Notes under the pieces: generated by a model
What the model was told of the DNA's origin: nothing
The model's database searches: none
Seen by the model: the letters and a program-made list of their open reading frames with translations, nothing else
Program-made: the position numbers and the translations under genes
Assembly (NCBI GenBank): GCA_907163375.1
Contig: CAJQUW010014303.1
Location: 186,001-250,000 of the forward strand
Direction of reading: 5' to 3'
DNA from: Prostheceraeus crozeri
Lineage: Eukaryota; Platyhelminthes; Polycladida; Euryleptidae
DNA: 64,000 nt
Shown: positions 28,801 through 40,800 of the stretch, piece by piece
How the letters are laid out: every line of letters begins with the position of its first letter
Numbering within the stretch: position 1 is the first letter of the stretch

Positions 28801-31800
28801 AAAATATCAAGTTTGTGTACATAATCTTCTAAAGATGAAAAAAGAAGCTGAGGAAATATCTATCGAAGCTTGTAAACACTAAGAATGGGGGAAATCGGGA
28901 CAATGATAATATAATAATCTCATATAATAATTTAATGTAAGCACGCGGGTTCCATATCTCTGTAGGCAAAATCCAGCAAAAGTGGTCCGCTTTTTTGTCC
29001 ACTGAAAAAAACAATCAAAGATTTCATTTCTTTTGCGTCCGGTGGTAGTATTACGGTCTCCGAAGGTATGTGTGTTATGTGTGCTATACCACAATATAAA
29101 TGCTATTCGGAGATCTGCAGCCGAGTTTCTGATGTGAGGCCGTTGATGTGCTCGCCGAAAATTGATGTTCATCTTTAAATGTATATACTTTTTACTTTTT
29201 TACATCAGTAGTATGCTGAGGAGACGCACTCACATTTTTACATCTCGCAGTACTTATATATATATATAAGGTGTAGTATAAAAAGGCCTAAATCTTATGA
29301 CGACACAATTCCAATTATATATTTCAAAATTGCTTCTCAATGTCATACTGATTTAGTTACTGAAAACAGGATGAATGTAATTACCTACATGCCCTTATGA
29401 TTGGATACTCATATACAATGACATCATGGCAGCATCAGAAGTTGAATCATAAGGCTTCTTGAAATTAAACCAGTTTGGCATGAATGGTAAAGAAAGGGTG
29501 CACAATTATTTCCATTAGTTCCAAAATTTATACTAGCATACGAGTATCTATTTATCCTTGTTGCGAATAGTTAGTTTTATCATATGTCAAGGATCACATT
29601 GTGATGTGCCCGCTTTATTATATGGATTTGTTAAGCAACTGCAAGAGGCAACTGCAGAAAAATTCAACACATACAATTCAGTTAAGTTCTGCCGTTAAAA
29701 TTATCACCAATTTCTTTAATTATGAAGTACCATATCAATAAAGAGTTGAGTAGTGCATTTGATGAGACATCTGTTGCCATTGTATAGGCTGCAAGGACTT
29801 CTCTACAAAAAGAAATACGGAAGGCATGTCACAGACCTACAAAGGAAAAGAATAATCAAAAATACTATTCATTAGCAAAATATGCCATAATACACAGTTC
29901 CATTCCAGATCAAGGTTGCCACACGACATTTCATTTTTTTGTGCGACCACACTAAATTTGCACAGCTGCACTGACGTTACATAAACCAAACAATTTAAGA
30001 ATATATAGTTAGTAAAACGTACACCCAAGTACCGGAAATTAAACATACACGTCCTCGTTTCTGGGGCTGTCAATATGAGTAGCGTTCTGTCAATAGGAGA
30101 GCCCTCGCAGCGGCAATCGAAGCGAAAGTACGACAATAATGATGAAGATGAAAGGTAATAACACAATTTTCTTGAAAGATACGATGTCGAAGCATGCGGC
30201 AAAACTTATACATGTTCAATTGAATTCAACGGTTGTTTTTGATTTTGTAGACGATGAGAAGTACAATTACAGTACTATGTTTTCCAGTCTTCCTTTGATG
30301 CCACTTTCATCCTAAGACGGCTACAAGAAAAATCCCTGGCTTATGACAGATATGTCTCCTATGGATTCATAGACTTGGAAAAGTATTTTGATCATGTCCC
30401 GCCCGCACAGTTAGGTTGAACTGCTGAATGGTAAATTGCATAGCATGGTATTCAGCTTCCTTTTCAATGATGGATTCCATCGAGGTCCTGTTCTCAATTC
30501 ATTGTTGTTCGTCTTGATGCGCAGAAGTTGTGGCTCGATGTATGTTTGAAAATTTGAAATGTCGCTGAATAGGCCATATTTTCAAGCTTGTGAAGGCTGT
30601 GTAGGACAGAGTATTGGATGGCTTTTGATGAAACTTTACTTGAAGGTGAGTGAGGTAGTGTAGAGCTTAAGTTTGGCTCTATTGCGTTTTCCGCAAAGAT
30701 GCGCAGAAGTTGTGGCTCGATGTGTGTTTGAAAGTTTGAAATGTCGCTGAATAGGCCATATTTTCAAGCTTGTGAAGGCTGTGTAGGACAGAGTATTGGA
30801 TGGATTTTGATGAAACTTTACTTGAAGGTGAGTGAGGTAGTGTAGAGCTTAAGTTTGGCTCTATTGAGTTTTCCGCAAAGATGCGCAGAAGTTTTGGCTA
30901 GTTGTGTGTTTTAAGGATTGAATTTTTGTCGTTTTCGTCATATTGTGAAGGCTGTGTAGGACAGACTATTGGATGGATTTTGATGAAACTTTACTTGAAG
31001 GTGAGTGAGGTAGTGTAGAGCTTAAGTTTGGCTCTATTGCGTTTTCCGCAAAGATGTGTAGAAGTTTTGGATCGATGTGTTCTTTTTTTCGTGTTGTTAT
31101 TTATTTTGGCTCTATAGTAAAAAATCATTAACCAGAATTAGGCAACTTGCACCTTCTCGAATGGATAATTCGTGCATCGCTTGCTATTGGAAATGGCAAA
31201 CAATAAGCTGTCAACCGAGGACACCAGAGCCAGTGAGAGATGCGTGCGTGCTGTGATATTACGTTGCACACACCAAAACACACATCGATGCCTGGCTTCG
31301 ATTCAATGTATGCACTATACAGTGAGCAATGCCGAGGAGAGGATCATCAAGTGAACTAATTTTCGTACGCCTGCTACTTTCTTTAATAATGATCGGAAGG
31401 GTCAACATTATGGAGAAAACTTGTGGGCCATGATCTGAATTCTTCGAATCTGAAGGAATTTTGGCATTCGAAGCACTTTGCTCATATCGACTGAGAAGGA
31501 TGTCTTTAAACTTGAAGAGTTTAAGCAGCAATAAAGTCCTTGGTGCCAGTAAACATGTATTCCTTTCGAGGACTCGTCAATATGCCTCAGTTGGCTCGAA
31601 AGTAAATTATGGCATCTACAAGAATTGAGCATGTTAAAATACTGTATGGCAGACTGTCTTGTCATCAATTGTCGCAAAGTGCCGCTTCGTCTGAGAGAAT
31701 AAGTAGTTTTGAATGATTTCCGCAGACTTGAGTAGCTTAAAATTCATATTCTTTGTCATCTGTAAACGCGCATTTAACCTTAAAATACAATCCTCGCATT

Positions 31801-34800
31801 TCATGTGCATGGAGCTATCACAATGATGCCCACCCCATGCAGAAAAATATTCCATTCAGAAAATATGAGCGTACGCTCGAATCAGCAGATAGCGCATTAT
31901 CTTGAGTATCGAAACAATGAAGATTACTGAGATTTAGCAACATTGTAACACTGTTAACTTGAGTAATTCAGAAAATATAAAAATCCGAATCTGATTTGGT
32001 ACTTGTGACGTGTTATACTTTGTAGGAATCTTTTCAATACACATTAGTAAGGATTATTACCACTATTGACATCACAAAACAGTTTAGATACGCGCAGGGT
32101 AATATGAGCTAATAAACTCAAAACTTCGTGTGTTGAATTCCTTATTACGAAGCACAGCAGAGATGCGTACGTCATTCTTAGATTGATCAAAGCGATTTAT
32201 TGGCGGCTCAGATATCCTTTTTCAACTCCGACTATCACGATATGATAGATCCAAAGTTTTCACACGCGTTTATGTCGCTTGAATTACCAGCCATTACCAA
32301 GTAAATCGATATTCTTCGGATGGATTTTTTGAAGCCTTCATGCAGGATGTCTTGTTCATAGGTTAAGGCATTGTCTTGCCACACTTTTAGCCCATGTCCT
32401 CGACGATCCAACCGAATAACCTAACCCAGGTTTTCCCAAGCCGGCGTTGAACTTCTTTGCTAACCTGTGAACTTTTTCCTTCTGCGGCATGTCCTTTAAC
32501 GCCATACATAATAACAACCACAGATATCAAAGATTTCAATTTTCGGAAGAGTTGGCACTCTTACTGATGCTAAACTCATCTTACTCGAATTAGGTGAGCT
32601 ATTGATGCTTGCAGAGCAAGTGCGACGTGAATTATAGATTGAAGGATAATTTCATTCGCTAGATAGACATACAGCGATGACCATTTGGTAAATCTATGTG
32701 GTATATCCTTTGCCTAGCACAGGGTCAATCATTGTTCTGAAAGGGAATGGCTAATTTATGGAAATAATGGTTGTAATATTCTAAATGGCTGAACAATCGA
32801 TTTAAGAGGACATGATATGATTTGATACATAATGGTGCAGGACAATGAAATGAGTTAATAATTGGAAATCTGGCGGATTAGTTCGGCAGCCAGAGCGATT
32901 TTTGCCGGAAACGAAGCCGAAAATGTGACCTTTACAGAAGGATGTGCATTCTATGCCTACTACGAATTGAATCAACATGTGTTTTTCTTTGATCGTATCT
33001 GACAAGAAAAGAAACCAGCTCAAACTCGGCAAGCGCGCAGATTCGTAGTAGGCATGGGATGTGCATCATTCTGTGAAAATCTTATATTCGGCCCCGTTCC
33101 TGTCAAAACTCGTTCTGGCTGCCGGACTAGGTGGACACGCTGCTGCACCAAAAGACAAGCGACATGCCGGCAGCCAGAGCGAGCTTTTGCAGGGAGCGAG
33201 ACTGAAATGAGACTTTCGCAAAATGTGCAAAAAAGACTGAAAATGCGCACCCTATGCCTACTAAGAATCTGCGCGTCTGCCGAGTTCTACCTGGTTCCTT
33301 TTCCTGTAAGACAGGATCAAATTCGGCGAAGTATTTCTGTGTACACAAATCAGACATCTGGAAAAGCGAACATCTGTTATTTTGTGAGACCGTCGTGATT
33401 TTCAAAAGCTTCATTTCCAAGATACAGAAATTAAATGTCAGGAATTGGAAAGCTGCCCACGATTGAAGAATGTTCTCCTAGTTGGATTCATTATTATATT
33501 GTATGCTTTTCGCCTCAACATTTGCTGTGATTATGACCTAAGATAGAATGAACTAATCATAATTGAAACGCAGCAGCAAATTATCAAATTGTTTAAAATT
33601 CGCACATTTTCATGCACCAGTCCAAGAGCCCGCCTCCAGAAATTACTGGTGCAGCTGTACACTGCGCACAGCCCTAGTTATTTTACAACTTTATGGACAT
33701 GTATGAATGCGTCATTGACCTAAGAACACTCATGCTGACTCTTTATATTCGTGGACGGCTCCAGAGAGTGTCAAGCCCCTAGCTTGTAAAATTTGGTTTT
33801 AAAATTTCTACAGGTCATTTAAATTCATATAAATTTAGCATCTAATAGAAACTAACTATATGTTTCATGTCTTTACAATAAATGGTTGATGGCAGTCATT
33901 GGAGTCTCATGGAAGCAGTTTCTAAGGCCGCTGTCACACAGAAAAAGGCGTATTCCATTTACCATCCTCCATTTAGGATTTCCCTTTAATTGCATGTAGA
34001 AAAGAATGCAACCTATCACACAGAAAAGTCATCAGCCACAAGTCATCTTCCATCGTCCATCACGCTCTCATACAGGAAAAGTAATAAGGCATCGTCCATC
34101 GGACGTAAGTCACGAAATTATGCGGCTGATGAAGTTCATTTTCACAAGTTTCAGGCGTCATATTCTAAAAATAGAACAACGTGAAGTGACGGCTGAGGGA
34201 AGATTTAGGAAGTTGTCATTTGCGAAGAGAGGCAATCAGAAAACAGCCTTTGTTTACAATGTTGAACGAGGACGAGGATTAGGACAGTAGTCATGGCAAC
34301 GGTAAATAGTAAAAAATAGCGCTGAATCAATCGGAAATGGATTTCCCTAGTGTGACTGCGGCAGGTGGAAGATGCACTATGGAAGTTGGAAGACGCCTTA
34401 TTCTGAGTGACAGCGGCCTAAAGGTCATGAGAAGTTCTTGTTATTACTGTATCACAGTATTCTCGTATCATAACAAACATTTCTTATGTCAAGTAAAGTG
34501 GTAATTTGATTTTCTCACTTCAATTTTGCGTTTCAGGAAGGCAGCAGAAATGTCTCTGGCAGTTTGGGAATGTTACGCAAACTTATCTTTTTCACGCGCA
34601 TCGTCCATTCAAACTGCCGATTTAGTCATATCTTTCGAAACATCAACTCACGGATTCATCGATTATTACAGCAAGAAAAAATACGCGAATGACGGAAATG
34701 CATTTGACGGTCCGGGAGGTAAAGTCACCATTCACATTCATGCAAATTCGGTTTAATTTTAAGATAAAATCATTGTTCCATTGGTCATCGAGTCCATGGG

Positions 34801-37800
34801 GATTTTATTACACCTTGAATGATCATCATCGTATTTCTCAATCTGCCAATATCACTAGTTAGTACTCTTGGGTGACTTGCCGTCATAAATCCAACATTCT
34901 GATTGACAATTATTTCAATTATCACAGTACTTTACGGTAAAATGATGCATTTTTATAGAAGTGTAGTGTATAAGAGGAATAACATTTAGTATCATTTTAA
35001 TTAAAGAAAATAAATTTATATTTATCTTTCGACGCACACATAATTTGCTTTTCTACGATATATTCCGGCGAATCGCCCTTCTCAATCAGATTTTTAATTT
35101 ACAGTGAATTCATCAAACAGGAACTTTAAGAAAGTATTTAAAATCAAATCTGGAAATGTCTAGCATTAGAAATAGCATGGGTGTATTGGGAAAATAGTGA
35201 AGTCAAAGATGATAAAGTCAACATCGTACATTTCTGTGTAAACTGGTTACAATACACTTTCATGCATCCTCCTAATGTTGTAAAGTCAATGCTGGTAAAT
35301 TTGATAAGAACAAGAAGTAATGAACCCATCAAACAATTATAACGATCAATCATCTTATAACAATCATATCATGATTTTGAGAACATCAATTAGTCGTACA
35401 GACGTGGCCTCAAGGTGGCCGAGGCAGAAAGAATGACTGAAAAAAACTAGGCATGATTGCTGTTGTAGTAAATGCGTGCTATGATTCATGTACATGTAGA
35501 AGTATATACAGTGTACATATATAACATACATGTGCATACAATCTACATGTAGAAGTCTGTGGAAGTTTCTGGCTACATACATGGATAATGCTCTATCATT
35601 CAGAAGCCGGCAATAATCCTATAGTTATGGCACTCTAGGATTCGTCGAGACCGAAGGTCGAGACGAAGCCTAAAATGCGATAACTACCTTATTGCTTGAC
35701 AGCGCGGCGGAGACGATTTGCACGGTTTCAGCACGCTGTCATACTTTTACACTTCAATCAACCATTTAGAAAATTAAGTAGAGCGAAAGCTTCAATCTAT
35801 CCATCTTGTCAAAACTGTTAATCAATCTGAAACAGAGCTACCGATAGAACGCTAAGTTAGCATCATCATAGCGTCAACCATTGATAACAATTATTCGATT
35901 TCTATGGCTTAGAATAGAAATGTAATGGTTTACCAATTGCTCCAATATAGAGTTCTAGAAGATAGCGCTATCTTAGCGTTGTCAAAGCGTTGTTTATCAA
36001 AATATCTCGCAAGTGTTTCAGATTAGCTCTATGCTTAATGCAGACATTAAATAATAGACTAGAATAACTTTTGAGATAATACTTGGGCTAACCATTGTAA
36101 ATCTCACCGTCAGAACGCTAAGTTAGCGTCTTTATAGCGCAATCTTTCATGAAACGACGCTACGTAAATTGGAATGAGCGTTGCAGTAGAACTTTTTGAC
36201 AATAAACAGCAGATAAAGCGATTTTCATTTATGATTTGTATGGACTGTTTTAGCTCGAATCAGGCAATTTGTTGTTTACTCAGCGTATTATGGACAATGA
36301 CTTTTCATCTGATAAATAATCAATACATAAATAAGAGCTGAAAGTGCAGTTATTGAAGACTGAGCTTGTTTCTGACATTAATTTAATAAACGCATCTCAT
36401 GGCCACTATGAAATGATTAGTGGCATCTATTTTAGGACAATCTATTGGAAATGGAGCGGTTTAGCTTTGTTAGTACACAAGAAATTGAGGCTAGTGTGCA
36501 GAGGTCGGTTCCCGAGAATACCCGAAGAGCAAACGTTTTTGCCCTTAGGGTGTACGAGGAATGGGTAGCTGCAAGAAATATGACTTTTGATGAGTGCCAA
36601 TATCCAGATCTCTCGAGCTTGCCAAATGTGGGCACAGATCTCCTTATTCAAGTATTGTCTCATTTTGTTTATGAGATTCGCCGCAAAGACGGCAAGGAGT
36701 ACCCACCATCATCTATTTATGGCATCATGTGTGGCGTCATGCGCTACCTGAGAGACGACTGCAACCGCCCTGACCTCAACTTTTTCAATCAAAGTAACAA
36801 ATTCCACTATCTGCGACGCTGCATCGACTCGAGGATGCAAGAGCTGACAAGCAAAGGCGTCTGCTCAGGAACCGAACGAAACGACCAGCGGCATCTTTAC
36901 AAAAAACAAATTGGTCCATTGTCAGGCTTCGGTTCTCGTCACGAGAGCTCGTCACACTTTGCTGGTGTAAAAGTAGACGGCAGACAGCAACCCTCGACTG
37001 GTTTTCGTAGAAAATACATTTGAGCGCCATAGTTTTTCTTCGTCATCAGTAGCAACAGGGTCAGCTCGCTTCTTGCAGATTCCGACGCCTTTGCTTGTCA
37101 GCTCTTGCATCCTCGAGTCGATGCAGTTTCGCAGATAGTGGAATTTGTTACTTTGATTGAAAAGTTGAGGTCAGGGCGGTTGCAGTCGTCTCTCAGGTAG
37201 CGCATGACGCCACACATGATGCCATAAATAGATGATGGTGGGTACTCCTTGCCGTCTTTGCGGCGAATCTCATAAACAAAATGAGACAATACTTGAATAA
37301 GGAGATCTGTGCCCACATTTGGCAAGCTCGAGAGATCTGGATATTGGCACTCATCAAAAGTCATATTTCTTGCAGCTACCCATTCCTCGTACACCCTAAG
37401 GGCAAAAACGTTTGCTCTTCGGGTATTCTCGGGAACCGACCTCTGCACACTAGCCTCAATTTCTTGTGTACTAACAAAGCTAAACCGCTCCATTTCCAAT
37501 AGATTGTCCTAAAATAGATGCCACTAATCATTTCATAGTGGCCATGAGATGCGTTTATTAAATTAATGTCAGAAACAAGCTCAGTCTTCAATAACTGCAC
37601 TTTCAGCTCTTATTTATGTATTGATTATTTATCAGATGAAAAGTCATTGTCCATAATACGCTGAGTAAACAACAAATTGCCTGATTCGAGCTAAAACAGT
37701 CCATACAAATCATAAATGAAAATCGCTTTATCTACTGTTTATTGTCAAAAAGTTCTACTGCAACGCTCATTCTAATTTACGTAGCGTCGTTTCATGAAAG

Positions 37801-40800
37801 ATTGCGCTATAAAGACGCTAACTTAGCGTTCTGACGGTGAGATTTACAATGGTTAGCCCAAGTATTATCTCAAAAGTTATTCTAGTCTATTATTTAATGT
37901 CTGCATTAAGCATAGAGCTAATCTGAAACACTTGCGAGATATTTTGATAAACAACGCTTTGACAACGCTAAGATAGCGCTATCTTCTAGAACTCTATAAT
38001 GGAGCAATTGGTAAACCATTACATTTCTATTCTAAGCCATAGAAATCGAATAATTGTTATCAATGGTTGACGCTATGATGATGCTAACTTAGCGTTTTAT
38101 CGGTAGCTCTATTTCAGATTGATTAACAGTTTTGACAAGATGGATAGATTGAAGCTTTCGCTCTACTTAATTTTCTAAATGGTTGATTGAAGTGTAAAAG
38201 TATGACAGCGTGCTGAAACCGTGCAAATCGTCTCCGCCGCGCTGTCAAGCAATAAGGTAGTTATCGCACTTTAGGCTTCGTCTCGACCTTCGGTCTCGAC
38301 GAATCCTAGAGTGCCATAACTATAGGATTATTGCCGGCTTCTGAATGAAAGAGCATTATCCATGTATGTAGCCAGAAACTTCCACAGACTTCTACATGCA
38401 CATGAATCACAGCACGCATTCACTACAATAGTGTGAAAATCTGTACGAAATATATTTTAGAAAAACAAAAGCAAATTATCTTTACGTCGTAAGATAAATA
38501 TTAATTTAGTTTCTTTAATTAAAATGTTATCTGAGTCTTTCTTTGCAAGTTCCGTTCATATTGCTGGAAAACATCTAGTATTTTGATAAAATGGAAGACC
38601 TTTTTTAATGTTTGCTTAATATTTTCGAATTCATTCATAGCAAGCATTGTCATTAGTCAAAGTAGGGCCTAAAGATGATTAGTTAATTACTTGGTCAATA
38701 AATATGTATGTCAAACCCATAGAGTAAGTATATTCGGTAAAGTGGAACTCCGCATTTATTAAATCCCCAATGTGTATACACTTTCGATTCTATTGAATGA
38801 ACTCGTGGGGATACACGTTGTATTGTCACCAAATGTTAGTTATGCAAAGTTTTGCAGTTTTGCAGAAATTATAACGGAATTGACTGATCATGACAGTAAT
38901 TCAAAAGGAAATGATAGCATTTTACAGATCCTCCGTGTCATGACAGCCTTGGAGAGGTAATGTTTCTTAAATTAGCAACTCGATGCCTGCTATTGCTTTC
39001 ATGCTGAACCTCAAGAGCTTCTTAAGCGTGATCATGTAATAAGCAACCTGCCACTGGCAGAGCAAAATAACAGAGTCAAGGACAATGATTTCAATCAACT
39101 TTGAAAGATGTAAATGGGTCCACATCGCTATTCAGATTCTAGAAATGAAACATGAATTTAGTGAATCATTAAATCATGCCAGTGATAATTGAATTAAAAC
39201 CTTGAAATTTCAGCCAAGAAAGCACAACAAGATCTCGACTTTCCATGAAGACATCCATTATAATGCAATTCATGAAATTCCCTTGCAAATTAGCTTAATT
39301 TCCGCTTAGTTAGGATGCTTATTAGAAAATATTCATTCCTTCTGATATCCAAATGTTTTATACTACTTACAAGGGTGCGTCATCTCGGTAGTATTTAAAC
39401 TGCAAATTTTTGACTTTTTAAAACTACTAAAATAATCTTTTGGACCACGGGAACGTAATCTCCGCTAAAAACTAAATCTTTTGATATAAACATTTTCACT
39501 GTATACAGATACTTTTATGAGTCGACACTGTACCTATATATCCCTACTCTATGGTCAGACATATTATGGAATATATAGTTTTGAGCTGCTATTTATCAAA
39601 TCAGAATGGTGATTTGATATTGCATCTGATTTGATAAGCTACGCAAAGTAATATGAACACAGCATCTTTCTTTAATAGCCTAATAATTATTCATTATGGA
39701 CTGCTGCGCAATGCTATGCATGACTTATGTAGATACGAGTTAGGCTTATACTCGCATTGATCTCGTCTTTTTTGGCACTGTCTTTATTGATATTCACAGT
39801 ATTAACGAAGTCAAAATTGATTTAAAAAGCTTTCTCCAGGTGTGCTTGCGCATGCTTTTTATCCTATCGGACGTACAACGGGAAATTTCCACTACGATGA
39901 TGCTGAAACATATATCGAGGACCACGGTTATGGAATAAAGATTCTTCACGTAACCATTCATGAATTGGGGCACACGTTTGGAATACAGCACATAAACGTC
40001 CGCGGCAACATCATGTATCCTACATACGATCCTACTTATCATGAATCGATGCTGGACCTCGGATCTCTTGACAAATCTGAAATTCAAGGCCGATATGGCA
40101 CTAAGCAATGCACCCGTAAGTGAAATTTGCATTATTATTGATAGATATGGCATGCATATTTACGTGTATAAATAGGTCTATATTCTAGAATTTTTCTGGG
40201 AAATTTTGCATCATCTTATCAGGGACCGCTGCATGTAGCAGTTAATCGTATTCTCTATGCTCCACTTCTCTCAATCTCTGTTCCATCTCTTCGTTCTACA
40301 TCTTATCAGTAAATCTCTGCTATTTGCAATTACAGAATGTATAGAATCACTAAACATAAGTTTATGGCATTATGTCTTCTTTTTATATCAGTCTATTATG
40401 CACATAGTCTTAACGTTTACATAAGAAAGCATTTCAAGTTGCTTAGATGCCAGTAGTAAAGTAATCAACAATCTTAAACATTCTGTAAGAATTGAAAACA
40501 TGCTAGTCTTGTTAAAGTGATCATAAACATGAGATATTTCCTCAGTAATGCAATAGAACTTATCTTAGAATAAAACATTATTGCTATCGGTTGCTTTTTA
40601 CCAATGCGTGCTTCAGTCAATAAAGCCAGAAAATCGGTTTAGCCAGATTTAGCCATAAATTCGGTTATGAGGAACATCACCTACAGTAAATTACATATTG
40701 CCTATTGTGTCATACGTCTACATTTGTGCCGACTTCTGACTTTTGAAATGGCCTAAACTCACCTTCTTATATTTCATTTTGCATATAAACGTTTTAAGAT

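Larger units (their letters stand above)
35463..38428. repeat. 2.97-kb palindrome made of Crypton-like DNA
   Basis: Left arm 35463-36861 and right arm 37085-38428 are reverse complements at very high identity, around a 223-base centre. The left arm holds an extra block of about 53 bases near 35502-35554, and scattered single differences exist, so the arms are not a simple assembly mirror. Both carry the 5' part of the same gene pointing to the centre. Confidence 0.92.

Noticed and set aside
33020-33420. Overlapping frames of 76-114 codons in the alternating-repeat block
   Set aside because: Created by the three repeat units; no family match and no gene signals.
36432-36663. Frames antisense to the Crypton gene in both arms
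   Set aside because: Shadows of the recombinase reading frame, which alone has family motifs.
38873-38958. Exon-like frame ending before gtaatg
   Set aside because: MMP exons 5 and 6 join exactly to GPGGVLAHAF. Inserting this segment would break the catalytic domain. A separate nested gene is not supported.
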